A stretch of 64,000 nt of DNA from contig QEAR01000049.1 of the NCBI GenBank assembly GCA_006535965.1, positions 62,001-126,000 of the forward strand, given 5' to 3'. The notes below the pieces were generated by a model. It made no database searches and was not told where the DNA came from. It saw only the letters and a list, made by a program, of their open reading frames with translations. The position numbers and the translations under genes were made by a program. This stretch comes from Spizellomyces sp. 'palustris' (taxonomy: Eukaryota; Chytridiomycota; Chytridiomycetes; Spizellomycetales; Spizellomycetaceae). Below are positions 33,841-48,000 of this stretch, piece by piece (the stretch's first letter is position 1; each line of letters opens with the position of its first letter).

Positions 33841-35905
33841 ATGGCAGGAACTTTGTCAACCGTGTCTTGCCCGGTATGCCTAAAAGAAGTGCAAGCCGAT
33901 GATATCAACCGACACCTAGACTCAGGCTGTCTCACCGTCACGTCTGGGAGAGAGAGCAATGCAGATCATGGTATGGCACCAGCTACCCCAGCGTCCCGAC
34001 GCAGCGTCCAAACGACATTGTTCAACACTCCCGGTATCAAAGACACTCCTCTCTCACTCTCTTCAAAGTCTTCCATATTTCCTTCCGGCTCCGCTATTAA
34101 ACGCAAGCGGGAAGTTCCTACCCCTGAGACAACCCTCGCTACCTCTGTCAATACACTTGTGAATACACCGGCAAGTTCACCGGTACAAGCACTGGCGACC
34201 ACTGCTTCAAGTCAAGCGCCCGTCCGAAAGCGGCCTCGAAAATCTGGACATGTTCCGTTGGCAGATCTTGCTCGGCCTGCCACGTTTGACGACGTTCACG
34301 GCCACAAGGAGCTAATTGGAGAAGGAACGCTCCTGAGATCGTTGATCGATCAAAAAAAAATCCCCAGTCTTATATTCTGGGGACCCCCAGGATCTGGCAA
34401 GACGACGCTTGCTCGAATCATTGGTTAGAGGAACCTCAGTGTTGCATTATGTTGACTTTTGGCTGACCGTCCAAAAGCAAAGTCACAGAATACATACTAC
34501 CGGGAACTATCCGCTACAATACATAACGTTGCCGACGTCCGGAAGGCCTCTGATGAAGCTAAAAATCATCGCCAACTCACAGGTCAGAAAGCCATTATCT
34601 TCCTGGACGAGATCCACCGGTTCACCAAATCACAGCAAGACTTTTTCCTGCCGCCTGTTGAGCGAGGTGACTTTACGTTAATCGCGGCAACCACAGAGAA
34701 TCCTAGTTTCAGGGTAAATAATGCGCTGTTGAGCCGATCAAGGGTATTTGTTCTGGGAAAGTTGGGTGTCCAGGATCTGATCAAAGTCCTAAAAAGGGCC
34801 ATGAAGCTTAAAGTGGGTGACGAGCGTATTCTAGTCTCCGAAAAAGTGTTGACGCATTTGGCGACGTTGTGCGACGGGGATGCACGAGCCGCTATCAATG
34901 CATTGGAAATGGCGTTGGATTCTGTATTGGGGGGCGCGGGTGATGGAGTAGGTGAAGTGACCGAACAGGCGATCATGGACGCGCTCCAGAAATCATCCCT
35001 TCTATATGATAGAAACGGAGAGGAGCATTACAATATCATCTCTGCCTTACACAAGGTAAAGTGACGCTGTTGATTTTGAAGCCATGTACCATGTACGACA
35101 TTAACACCAGGATTCTCGAACCGTTTTAAAGAGCATGCGCGGTTCCGACGAAAACGCCGCCCTCTACTGGCTTGGACGAATGGTCTACGCAGGCGAGGAT
35201 CCTTTGTACGTGGCACGCCGTCTGATTCGATTTGCATCAGAAGATATTGGACTGGCAGATAACAATGCACTACCACTCGCATTGTCGACATATCAAGCTT
35301 GTCAAATGATTGGCATGCCAGAATGCGATGTGATATTGGCACATTGTGTTACGGTGAGGTTTTACTCATAAAACTAGATGAAAGGAACTGCTGCTGATCT
35401 AGAACGTTGCCTCTGACCTATAGTATTTGAGTCGAGCACCAAAAAGCGTGCAAGTCTATAAAGCTATGAACGTACGCTGTTCTCTCATGACTCTATTCCA
35501 GTCCCTTTCGTGAGATACTGACGTCGCTACTATAGAGTGTAAAACACATGGTTCAAAACTCGATCGCCTACCCAGTACCCCTTCATATTCGGAATGCACC
35601 AACCAAGGTGGAGTAAAATCGCATCTTACAATGCGACAAGTTTTGTGACTCATACTTCTCTTACTGTCGAACAGCTCATGAAAGATCTCGAATACGGGAA
35701 AGGATACAAATATAATCCAGACTATGTTGGACCAGTCAAACAAACGTACTTGCCTCCTGAGCTCCAAGGTACCAATTTTTTCAAACAGGATGAGGGAATT
35801 TGGGATGACGACATGGACAGGGATGCCATAGATGGAAGCGACAAAGAGAATGGACAGATACAGGATAGCCCCACTGAACCATATTCCACTGCAGTTGATC
35901 ACTAG
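33841..35905 (+). CDS. MGS1: AAA+ ATPase of the WRNIP1/Mgs1/RarA family with UBZ finger
   Basis: WRNIP1/Mgs1 acts at stalled replication forks and binds ubiquitinated PCNA. From ATG 33841 the N-terminus is a UBZ4 ubiquitin-binding finger ([20 protein letters not shown] then GC), followed by a long Ser/Thr/Pro linker with a basic patch (RKRPRKS). The AAA+ core follows: Walker A in [32 protein letters not shown], Walker B in [11 protein letters not shown], sensor 1 in [20 protein letters not shown]. The C-terminal MgsA domain has [40 protein letters not shown] and HIRNAPTK. The first intron (34424-34477) joins ARII to [13 protein letters not shown] in phase. The stop is in frame at 35905, after a short acidic tail. 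Confidence 0.94.
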
Positions 35906-36108
35906 ATGTGGTTGATGGTGGAGGCTGTTGTGAGATCAGCTTCTATTGCAAGAAAAAAAAACATGTACAGTCTCTACAAAAGATGACGTCCCTGTCCTGA
36001 GTGCACTAGCTACTGCAGCCCAATCTGTTGTGTCTCTGGCATCTGACCAGGAAGCCCCACTACATGCTGGAGGTGTTCCCACCACGGTCCACTGCTTGAT
36101 CTCGACAA

Positions 36109-39100
36109 CTAGGTGAAACCGCGACCACGCACTCGACTTCCACTTTCGCCTCCGTAATATCCGCCACGGCCCCGCCCTCGATTATCATGGAAATGCCCCT
36201 GACCACCACCGCCTTGGTGTGTACTATTCCCATAAGAGCCTCCGACACCTCGTCCCCTTCCACCTCTCCAATTGTACCCTCCATTCTGTTGCATGGGTCC
36301 ATATCCATACCCGCCTCTCGGTACATATCCACCACCAGACCATCTTTGATTTTGATATTGTCCGCGGAAGCCTCCACGTCCGCGGTCTTGGTAAGTTCCA
36401 GGATCCCGGCTTACTTCCCCCGTTCCCTCCTCACCTTCATGTTCAACGTCTATCGTTTCTTCTGGTTCCAGCGGTGTAGAACCTTGTTCCTGACTCGATT
36501 GAACTACATCCCCCGGACCCGTAGCAGTATTTCTCCTTGGTCCAGGTACTCCAGGAGCTCCACGTCCCCGTCCTCGTCCACTAGGTTCTTTATGCTTGAT
36601 TAACTCTGCTAGCTCGTTCTGCACCGGCTGAACTGGCATTGCACCGGCAGCAACGGTGTACGGAGAAAAGCTGGCTAGCATGTGCGGCTGCGCGGCTTGT
36701 TGGGGCTGCAGCATTGCCATTAGTTGTCGGGATACTTCCAAGTTATTGGGATCCATCACCATAGCCTGTGGAGGGCCATGTGGCGCTGTTCCGTACTGTA
36801 TTGGGATTGCCGGAGCCATTGACATGGGAAACTGTGGTTGGGTAAAAACCGGCATCCCGACAGGAACCATTTGAATTGGTTGAAACCCAACCTGAACTGG
36901 CATGAGGGGAACCGTTGTGGCTGGCGGCGGGTGGTTATTGCCGATATGCAGCATGTTCTTCAAACTCTGCGTAATCATCTCCGCTTCGTCCGTCGACCCA
37001 CCAGGTGGTAACCCACTATATCCTGTTGCTGTTGCCGTCACGTTGGTTTCAGGCGTTGCCTGGGATGCTCCATGTGGTGCAGATGCACCGGAGTTGCGCG
37101 TTGGCCCCATTTTCAGTTGCTCGCCTGCTGCTCCTTGGCGGCTGGGCACTGATGGCGCACTGCGTTTCATAGACTCTGCCTTTTCCTGTTGACGCTGGGT
37201 CATTGTCGCTGATCCGTTAGGAAGGACATTATTCGACGGCGCAGCTACCTCCGGACGGGATGGATGCGGCTTGCGTCTGACGTTTTCTTTCGCTACGCTC
37301 GTCACATGAGGTGGAGAGGTTTTAGGACCGACATTGCCGCCTGTTGACCTAGGGGTGGAGTGCTTCGTGATGGCGATTGTCACCCCGGAAGCGCCCGCAA
37401 ACGTCTGCTTCTTCCCAGCGACACTTCGTTCTTGATTTTCGAATCTGGGGGGTTCGTTGAAACCAGATCGTGGTCCAGCGTTACGCGCCATAATGGTAGG
37501 ACCGCCTTCAGTCCACGCATTTCTCATCGGTGGCGCTGGCGACTTGTGGGCTGAATTCTGCTGCTGTGCTAGAGCGTTCCCTCCAGAACGCATGGCAAAT
37601 TTGGGAATTGGCCGATTAATTGGTATGGCTTGGCTTGGTCGGCTACCGTCGATCGGAGGTTGCATATGAGTAAGGTTAAGTACCGCGTCCTTGTTAACCA
37701 CCAATCCGCGATTTGGTTGGCATCTGACACGAGCGGGCTATTAGGAAACAGCACACAGTCGCGGAGAATATCTGTAGAGTCGCTCACCTGTCCCCAAGAC
37801 TGCTACCACCCATGAACGATTGATCGAAAACAACATCCAGGAAATTACCCTCCATGCCAACGACCGTGCCCTGTGCCGCTAGGGGCACGCTGCCAGAGTC
37901 CATGGCATACATCACGCGATCCCCGAGGTCAAACACTTGATGAGACAGGCGATGTCGTGCGTGTGCCGGTTTTAAAACAGCCTGTAAGGATAAAGTACCG
38001 GAAAATGTAAGATGCGTAATCTATTTAACAAGAGGATTTTGACGTACCGGTCGAGGCACGTTCTTGACTGTCACCGCCTTAATCTTGCCATCGCCAATTC
38101 GCTTATAGACCTCATCGACCCGCTCCTCAATATCCTTTATCACATTCTGACCAACATATAAGGCGACAGATTCCACGAGACGTCGTTCGCATAGAATTAT
38201 TCGGCTCACCTTTGTCAGAGCACTGGTATCTAACGATACTCGTTCGAAGTCTTTCACACCCGCCTCCTTCAGCCATTCTTTAATCTCATTCAGCTTCTTT
38301 GACGCCAACTCCTCTGGGTAAATCTCCGTGTCCTCGTAAAGGTCATTTCTTGACCTCTTTTCCAATGCGACGAAGAGCTCTGGGAATCGATCCTAGCAAA
38401 TATGAGAGAGATCGTTAAAAATTCATGTCTCAAAGCCAATGTCTCGAAAGGAAAGCGTACCTTGTATTCCCTGATGAGTGCTACAGCCCTTTGCGAATAC
38501 TCCCACCCAGAGCTGGTCTTTCTCGAATAACCCAGCACTTTCCTCTTTTTGGACTCGAACTTCAAATTTAACCCCAGGTTGTATCGTTGGTCAGACTTCT
38601 TACTGATTACATGAAGGCTGGACGTGACTTTTGACAGAGCCAAGCTAGAGATGCCCAATTGCTTCGCAACCTGCCAGCTGGGCATGTAACGTTCGCCGCG
38701 CTCTGCGTCAATTGCCTTCTCCCTGGTGAAGTGCAAGCCTTCGACCAGTTCCGCATCTGTTGGCTTCTATTGGCAAAGTTTTCTCAGCTGACATTCTCGA
38801 GCATTGGTCACATGTAAACTCACCAAGAGTTTGATATGAAGCTTCTCAGTGTCATATCCCACAACATCGGCAGCCAGGCCATATCCTTGATTTCCCAAAA
38901 AGAACACTCGAGATCCCACGGGGTACTCCTGCGGCAGTGGTGCCGCCGGTTGCTCCTACACAAAGGTAGAATTAGTACAACTGATAAAATGCAGGCCATA
39001 ACCCAACACACCTTGTATCTAGGGTCCTCAAACTCCACTTGGCCAACCACAGCCTGCAACGCAATATCTGTTTCCTCGTGGTACGAGCCATAGTCCTTGA

Positions 39101-42041
39101 CTAACGCCCCATCTTCCTGGAGCTTCATTCCTAGCAAGCAGAATTTGTATTCTAGAAACGGCCTCACCATCCGTACCGCTATCGTATGACAACTCTCTCA
39201 CCTTTCAACAAGCGGACATTGAGGACGATCTCAATTGGTCCTGTTATTGTTCCATAACGCTTGCTGTAATAATGTTCAATCCTTTCGCTCGACTTGTAAA
39301 ACCGATCTTGGCTGTCTTGGTTGTGAGGTATCTTAACCACATCCTTGCGCCCTCCGATCTCTTTTATTTCATATCGAAAAAACTCATCGGTCATCGAGCT
39401 GACCAGCGCTTCTTGTAGAAAAGGCCAGTTCACAAACACACGTTGCCCAATTTGAGTCTTTGCAATCTCTTCTGGGATGCATCCCTCAAATCTGCTCTCA
39501 AGTGCAATGATCATACTTTCATTCGGACTCTCCATATTGAACACCTGTACACCATGGAAGCCCAGGGTAGCAGTGTGTGGGAGCGTCTTCATCGTAGGGA
39601 ACCCAGCGAGCGCACGTACTCCCAACTGAGCTCCGGCACACAGGCCCTTCACGAATCCGTCAGACCCAACGGTTGGGAGACGATAAATTCGCATACTGCA
39701 CACGCATTGGGCAATCTCAGGAAACACGCCCGGTAATGGAGAAGGATAGGAATGGGGCTGTTTAGCATCCAATTCGAAAATGAAGCTGTCTCCATGCCTA
39801 TTTCGAGATTTCTCTTCTTTTGTAAGCTGGTTTTCTCTCGCCTGGAGGGCACGCAGTAATCGCGTTTCGTCCATAAAAGGGATTTTAATAACGGCTTCCC
39901 AATCGGCTTTCTTTCCGTTCATATCCAGCTCAAAATCAGCCGGGTAGAAGTCGATGATTGGCGATCCAGGATCCGTCATCAACTCGCGGAATGCTTCAGG
40001 AATGTGCTGTCGACTTGCTGCAGGCAGGACTCCCATCAATTGTTCAAAAGGCAAAAACGGTCTGCCGATATCAAATTTTATCTCAAGACTGCCGATGTTC
40101 ACCAGATCAGTTATTTTTGGCGCATAGTGGTACGGGTAAAACCATTCCCAAGATGCAACCCCATTGTAATAGTAGTATGCAATCCATTGCAGGCCTTCCA
40201 CATAGTGGTATACCAACTTTGACATTTGTGCTTGATTGTCATAATTGATCTCCATTTTCTCCTTGTAGTACTCCCGCTTCCACTCCACGAATGCTTCATC
40301 CAACTTCTGCTTCTCTTCCGCCTCCAGGCTAGCAGCAAGCCCATCTTCGTCTATAATCTCCGCCGCATCCCATCGTCGAAGTACGCGCTGTCTGGCTTCC
40401 ATGCTTTCTTCGTCGTCCTCATCGTCATCTTCATCCCAATCCAATATTATATGGTGCTGAGGTAGGTCCTTTCCTTCCCCCAAGGCATCGATTGTGTGAC
40501 TGACACCAAGCTCATTCGCTAGATTGATGATGAAGGTACGATCGCGCGCAGGTATGTTGGTCGAAAACGTTAGCCGCGCCGTTTCCCTACCAGATAGAAC
40601 AAAAGACTTGATCTTGTCGTAATACTCCCGCTGAGTTTTGCTCAAAACTAGCGAAATAAGGGACTGATTATGAGTACCGGCACGTCAAGTGAATCAATAG
40701 CAGTCCACGAACCTAGCTGTGATTTTTTTGACGCTTGTTTTGACTGTCCATTCGTCCGTTTACCTTGTAACCACTTCACGTCCCCGACTTCGACTTCGAA
40801 TAGTTCGCGTTCCTGCTCGCCGAGTTTGCGTAAGAATCTCTCGCATGTATCCAGTTGCAGTTGACCCCCGTCGTTGAGGTAGCCACCACCTTCCATCAAG
40901 ACCGTCTTGTACACTTTGAACATATATGCCAAGGCACCTTCATTGATATGTAGTCCAGGTAAGTTAGGTAGAAAATCATTTCCTACGAAGTAGGCGAGCA
41001 CGATGAAGTCGTCAATGACTCTCTCCACATCATATTTGAATGAAAGATGATCTTGAAGGGTCGAGAACTCTGCATCGAGGTATTCTCGGAACAAAGAGAG
41101 ATGCATGAGGAAGAAATTCTGTGCTTCAGGATTTCCACCTGGGCTCTTCTTTCGACTTCGACCAAATGTGACTTCTTCTCGAAGCAAGGCGAAATGCGGT
41201 TCGTGGCTGAGCAGTCCCAACATCATCAAGTCTGCATCTAGACCATACAAGCAATGTCTGACATTTGGGTCGTAATCAGGTTGCGACTTGGCTAAACGTA
41301 GATATTCCATGATTTTATGTTCGCCCTCGCCTGGCACCTCGTGACCGGACAATATGACCTCTACGTGGTGCCAACTGGCGTCTTCCGTGATTTTTTTATT
41401 GATGAAGTACTTCAGCTGTTCTTGCAGCCTTGTCATAAATGGTGTTCCTAAATCGTTTGGTCGTTAAATACTAAGATTTCTCGGAACAAGAACTATTAGA
41501 GTTTATTTACCTGGGGTGATGCAATTAGAATCAAAGGGGGCCTCTTTTGGGAGTTCCTCCCCACGTTGTATTGCTTTCTGACGAGCTTCTGCATTATCCT
41601 TCGCCGTACGGAAACGCCTTGCACGCTGTTGGTTCATCTTCGCCCTTGGTGCCACACCGTCCACGGCAAGGAAAAATAACTTTTTTGGCCTAATCTTTGA
41701 GAACAAGTGGTCCACATAGTTGAAAATGGCCATAAATATCTGGTCTTCCGTCATGCGAAAGTGTACATCGGAGTCGTTGGGATGGGAGCAATTGTGAATG
41801 ATGCCATTCATATCCAAGTAGAGGTTGTCTGCAAAGGCAAGCTATAGCCCATATATCCACCGGTTCACAAACGTGCTTTTCACCTACCAAACTCAGGGAT
41901 CCTATTTTCCTGTATCAGTTGACTACATAGTGGATATCGCTCGCTGATCCAGCGAAAAAACTACAGAGCAAGAGAAAACAGTGAATGATGGCCAATTTGA
42001 ACCAGTGCCCGTAATTGATTTGTTACCTTGGGTATTCCCAT
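36109..42041 (-). CDS. XRN1: 5'-3' exoribonuclease 1 (Xrn1/Kem1) with RGG-rich tail
   Basis: Cytoplasmic exonuclease that degrades decapped mRNA. Exon 1 (42027-42041) encodes only MGIPK and splices to FFRWISERYPLCSQLIQENR. Active-site acids are seen in NLYLDMNGIIHNC, LSGHEVPGEGEHKIMEYLR, LYGLDADLMMLGLLSHEP and LAYFVGNDFLPNLP. The conserved second half includes LVYHYVEGLQWIAYYYYNGV, ASWEWFYPYHYAPKITDL, RPFLPFEQLMGVLPAAS and DFYPADFELDMNGKKADWEA. Downstream PAZ/Tudor, winged-helix and SH3-like parts follow (VFDLGDRVMYAMDSGSVPLA). The 36109-37704 exon is a disordered Pro/Gln/Met-rich tail ending in RGG repeats (GRGRGAPG, YQDRGRGGFRGQY, RGGRGRGVGG). The gene is divergent from isovaleryl-CoA dehydrogenase, with 500 bases between starts. 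Confidence 0.95.
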
Positions 42042-42541
42042 CTTCCCTTCCTTTCAGGTAGTTCTCTTCCTACCGGCAAATGTGCAATCTGAAGCGGGAT
42101 CAGGTGGGTATATCTATAACTAATAACGTGGACGATGGTGTCGACTCTCGCGAGCTTGCCAGATTCAAACCCTATGTTCACTATCAAAGTTTAATAGAAA
42201 GATACAAGGGGCCGCTTATATCGTTTGATTGGTTCTCGTCGTCGAGTTGAAGCTTGAAACTTTTAAAGAATCTGGGATCTTGGGGGACAGGGTGCTTGTG
42301 TAAAATGATCAAATCAATGACTGTTCCTCCCATGTAAAAACGGCACCGCATCTTGTGCCCAAAACGTGCGCGCATCGAGTATCGAACTGCTCCTGTTGCT
42401 ATGACAATGCCGCGCATTTGGGTTATTACCATAAATAGGGAATGTCCACAACCTAAGCCTCGCGTGACAAACCAGGCGTTGTAAGGCTTTATTTTCGAGT
42501 TCGTTGTTGAACAAATTTCGGCATTTTGTGCAGACAGCGAC

Positions 42542-44696
42542 ATGTCATTCATCGCACGCACAGCGTCTGTTGCTCGGACCCAGGTGCATATTACACTTGC
42601 GAAATTGTGTGTGTTTCACCCAGACTTACGCTCGCTCAATAGTTACGCGCCATAAATGCGCGACCAGCGTTAGGGCTGCTTCACAAGCGCTCTATAGCAT
42701 ATGATTCCTACAACAGCAATGTAGCGGGCCTCTCTGAAGAGCTCACTGAGGTAAATGTCCTAATTTGTTATTACTCACTAGAATTGTCTTGCTCTAATTG
42801 CATCGAGAGTAGCTGCGCCAAAGTGTCCACGATTTTGCCCAAAAGGAATTGGCTCCGCGGGCTGACCAGATCGATAAGACGAACAACTTCCCAATGGTTC
42901 GGGCCGCAGACCAATCTTAATATGCATAGCCATTCATATTCATCCGCAACTTGGAATAGGACATGTGGCGGAAGTTTGGAGATATGGGGCTATTGGGGAT
43001 AACTGCACCAGGTGGGACTCGATTCTTATTGAAGACATCTAGCCCATGCTAGCTCATGCTCATTATTACCCATCTCAGAGGAGTACGGTGGGCAAGCGAT
43101 GGGGTATCTTGCACACACGATTGTTATGGAAGAAATCAGCCGAGCGTCGGGGTCCGTTGCTTTGAGTTACGGTGCTCACTCTAACCTGTGTGTCAACCAA
43201 ATTGTGCGCAATGGAAACGAAACTCAAAAGCAGAAGTATTTGCCCAAGGTATGTGATCGGCCTGTTAGAATAAAGCACACGTTGTTACAGATATTAATGT
43301 TACTCACAGCTGATCAGCGGGGAGCATATCGGCGCTCTGGCAATGAGTGAGGCAGGGTCAGGTTCAGATGTGGTTTCCATGAAGCTCCGCGCCGATAAGA
43401 AAGGTTTGAAGAATAGAATATGTTACCATCCAGCATACAGCTAAAAAGTAATTTATGTGGTAGGCGACCGTTACATACTGAACGGAACAAAGGTATGCGC
43501 AAGGACCGTTTCTACCTCTTGAATGGACTGCCGTGAATCAGTGCTAATGGAAGGTTCATTTTGGGTATGTCAGTTTTGGATAACGAATGGTCCCGATGCG
43601 GACGTTCTGGTTGTTTATGCCAAAACGGATGTCAACGCAGGTCCGAAGGGCATTACCGCTTTCCTAATCGAAAAGGTAAGTGAGAGAAATGATTAAATAT
43701 AAACTCAATTCACTGAATGCGGACATAAATAGGGGTTCAAAGGCTTCTCTACGTCGCCAAAGTTGGACAAACTGGGAATGAGGGGTTCCAACACATGCGA
43801 GCTCGTGTTTGAGGACTGCGAAGTACCAGCAGAGAATGTGCTTGGGAAGGAAGGAAAGGGCGTCTACGTGCTAATGAGCGGCTTGGATCTGGAGCGATTA
43901 GTGCTTTCCGGGGGACCCCTCGGGTAAGACGGAATTTGTATGCGGGCAGGCTACATCAAGTTCATGTTCTTATTCATGTTACGCTTTCAGGCTCATGCAA
44001 TCCTGTTTGGACGTCACCGTTCCATATGTTCATCAGCGGAAGCAGTTTGATCAGTCCATTGGCCAATTTCAGGTTTGTCAACGCAGATGTTGGATAGGAA
44101 GGGGCTTAAACATCTCACCCATCTACAACAGCTTGTTCAAGGTAAACTTGCAGATATGTACACAAAATTGAGCGCATCTAGGGCCTATGTCTACGCGGTT
44201 GGTCGGGCATGCGATGCAGGACATATTAGTAACAAGGTATCAATGGCCTTGTCATATCTCGTAATTGCGGACCCCGTAAAGTCTTACTGGTCGGTTAGGA
44301 TTGTGCCGGAGCCATCCTGTACTCTGCTGAGCGGGCAACGGAATGTGCATTGGATGCAATCCAATGTTTAGGTACGTAATTCTTCCCCCTCTTTCCAGGC
44401 CTTATATGTCCGCACTCTCACGCACTTCTCCCCGTAGGTGGAAACGGATACATCAATGACTGTGAGCATCTGGAAGGCTAAAACGAAGTTCAAAATAGAA
44501 TGACTAAATATTGTCTTGCCAGATCCCACTGGACGCTTCTTGCGAGATGCTAAGCTGTACGAAATCGGTGCAGGAACCAGCGAGATCCGACGCATGTTGA
44601 TTGGTACGTGTTGTGAAGTGTGTTCGTCCTATAACAACAGTAGTTGATATATGAATGGCAGGCCGAGAATTCAACAAGGACTTTCGCGATATGTAG
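42542..44696 (+). CDS. IVD: Isovaleryl-CoA dehydrogenase, mitochondrial
   Basis: FAD enzyme of leucine catabolism, turning isovaleryl-CoA into 3-methylcrotonyl-CoA and passing electrons to ETF. Exon 1 ([14 protein letters not shown]) and exon 2 ([20 protein letters not shown]) form an Arg/Ala-rich presequence. The body reads [116 protein letters not shown] and [17 protein letters not shown]. The Glu in LERLVLSGG matches the unusual position of the catalytic base in this enzyme. The end is [40 protein letters not shown]. At least nine exons; the stop is at 44694-44696. All core motifs are intact. Confidence 0.94.
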
Positions 44697-45047
44697 TAGG
44701 AGATAATCTGTGGTAGACGTGAGCAGCACTGGCAAAATAGATAGAGACATGGAACTTTTCATCACACGTAGGCGTAATCAGAATCGCCTAATCTTTCCAT
44801 AAAGGTTGTAATGTACAAATTCAATTATGTGCATGAGCTGGACTCCTTGCCCCAGAGCTCCAAGATCCTTCAGGTCTCCGAATCTATAATTATGGTTGGA
44901 GAACTGTCCACGCCTTTCTCATCACCTTGCCGAGCGACTTTGTGTCGGGGTTCGCCGAGTGCGCGCTTAGTTGACAATGGCGTTATCTCCTATATTCTAT
45001 GTTGAGGGCTATGATTTCATTCTCATGAAAAAATCCTAAAGAGGGTG

Positions 45048-48000
45048 TTAGAGACCATAATGTTTCGGCGGTGGCACACCGCGCTGTCCTACCTGCAAGA
45101 ATATTCGGAGTTCTTTGACGTCCGTTCGCTGCAAGGCTGCAACGAACTCCTGCGCGGCATTAGGAGGACAACCGATGGAGGGAAGGTATACGCTGACCAA
45201 GTATTCAAGATATTTGGCGCCTTGTGCACTGACTAGGGTTTTCTGCAGAGAGGAGATCTCTGACATGACGAGGTAACATTGTCCATCTGAAGGATTGAAG
45301 CTCGCATTCATGGGCACTTCAAACAGGATGGGGACAATGTTTTCATAGATAAATTGTTCGAATCCGGGTAACGGGGGTTTCGGCTGTGTCGTGTGCTTGG
45401 CTTTGTCGGACTTCGCGCCTGGTATCCCTTTTTTATAAGTTTTTGGATCTATGCCGTTGATTTGGGTATCTTCCGAAGCACCCCACGAGAGGACCATTTT
45501 AGTAAGGACAGAGAATGCCAGCTTCTGTGAGGTTCGATCGCCAGATTCTTTTACAAAGTGCAACACAGATTGCACGACGGTAGCGAGTCTTGGCATATTG
45601 GCTGAAAAGAAGGTAAACAATGAGGGGCGACCATCCATTCCCATGAGGCTACCTCCTCTCTCAAGATTTCATACCTTCTGTCACCAAAGTCCCCTCCATA
45701 TCAGCATTGAAAATTGTTGCCAATAAGTTGAGGTACGCCTTTCGAAGTTCGAGCAACGAAAAGGCGTCATCTGTCCCATCTACAGGTTGATTTAGGCTGC
45801 TAAAGATGCGATCCATCAGCGGTCCAATAAGCTCATTCATAATCGGGAAAACCGCCGGCTACATATCAACGGTTAATTGAAAATACAAGGATTGCGCTTC
45901 TGCCCAAGCACATACTTTGAACTTGTGGGTAATATGTCCGATGAAAGGAACAAAGTCGACCAATTCCTGCCGTGTGCTGTTTGATAACAGGCCGGCTGTA
46001 ATTAGAGGACCAATGTGATTTAATATATCATGACCCATACAGCCGACCATTCGCTGGAAAGCGAACCGTGCCTACCAACCCGAACTGGAGTTAGGTCAAT
46101 TTCCGAGTAAAAGGGAAAATAAATACGAACCGCATTGCGAATCAATTCACTCTCATGTAAACGTTCCAAAACAGCAACAATCGCCCCTAGTGCCTGCTGA
46201 AAAACTAACGCCCACGCAGGGACGGTTTGCACCACCTTGGAAGCCTGATCAACGTCGGGGAAGCCTAGTTTAAGGTGAGATTCCCACTCCTTAAATTGGT
46301 ATGAGGCCTGTGTCCACACGCACCTTTGCTAATATTCCCGATCGCCCGGATTAGATGATCTAGTTGTAGTGTGAACACAATGTTGTCTGGTGTATCACGC
46401 CTGTAAAGCTCATTTCGCATAATCTCTTCGATCTGTCGCATCAAAGGCGTAAGAACGACCTGTTGCATTTGGATAGAATAATGTCCTTGTAGTAAGTTCT
46501 CTATGCTTCATTCTTCATAAGCGCTTACACAATTCGCTACTAACCGTTAGAAGCTGGGCCTGCTTCTCCGTGGTCATACCATCAAGGGAAATCAGGATGC
46601 CGACCGCCTCATAAAGATAAAGTTGACTATCGAAGCTGGTTGCTGTCACTTCCTCCTCTCCGTCCCGTACCGGTTTCTTCGGCTCTGGTAGCTGTACAAC
46701 CATGAGGTCCTAGAGGTACCCGTTGCAGTTTTCAGTCTCAGAAAAAATAAAAGGACCGGTCGTAACAGACAGACCTCGATACTTGCTAGAACGTTGTTGA
46801 CCAAAGGTGAAAGCTTGCCCTTCAAACTTTGAACATACTGCCGAAACAAATAGTACGTCCTGCTGCGCACGAAAGGTGCATCATGATGCATTCCCCTTTT
46901 CAAAGAATCCCGTTCAGTGGTTCATTACGAGCCAGAGCATCAATAACATCAACGAAATCGTACCGTTGGTCAACAAAGGCCTCCATCACGTTTGGGATGT
47001 ACTGAGGGAAAAGATCGAAGAATTGAGAATACCGAGTGACATTTTCGAAGAAAATCAATGGTATCGAAACATGCGGGTACGCTGACACATCTGACGGGCA
47101 GGGAAGTTACTTGAGTGAAATGATCGATATGTGCTAAAGTATGCACCACTACTAACTGCTTGTAATCATCTTCGTTAGCATCTGGCCGAGTGGTGTTATA
47201 ACAGCTGCAGGGGGCTCGCCAACAGCAAATTGCACTGAATAATTGATGTTCATGGATTAGCTTCAGCTACTGTAACGCATTATCACCTGAACCAATACCT
47301 TTAACAGACTCTCCGAGAAGATATACAAGGTGTAGTGAAAGTTCGGCTTCTGACCAGCTCACCGAGCCAGGCGAGCGAGCGATCTTACCGAAAGTGTCTG
47401 TTACAACTGACAGAATGTAATTGACGAATACCGGCTCATCAATGGTGGCAATTGCATTGAAGTGCTTTTTCAGATTCTGCAGGAGCGAGAGTCAGCTTGC
47501 GGTGCGCTGATATCTGAATGGCCAGTAACAGGACATCCAGACCTGTCGCAACTCCATGAATAGTGCATCCAACTCCCCAGCCTGTTGACCAAACTCATGC
47601 TCCTCCCCCTCGTCATACTTCATCTTAAGGACAACGGTTCTCAGCAAAGCGATGAGGTTTTCCTCTAGCGGCTTCGCTGAACCTTGGCCCCCCAATTTGA
47701 TATACTGTTTTAAGACATCGGTATACGCTTGAAGATATGGGAAGAGGACCGATGATGTATCATCGTATTCGTTGGCCAGAAACTGGATCAGATATGGGAA
47801 GATTTGCTGCAAAAGCTGGAAGGACGATTCCCGAATATCCTGCATTTCCCAGCATTTGCAAAGCTCGAGACCTAAACTGTTGACAAGCCTTGCAACATAC
47901 TCTGCAAATTCCGCATCGTCCGATGGCAAGGAACCCAAAACATTGGTTATGTCAAGGGCACGGATGAGGCTTAGCTTATCTACCGGCTTCATGCCCTTTC

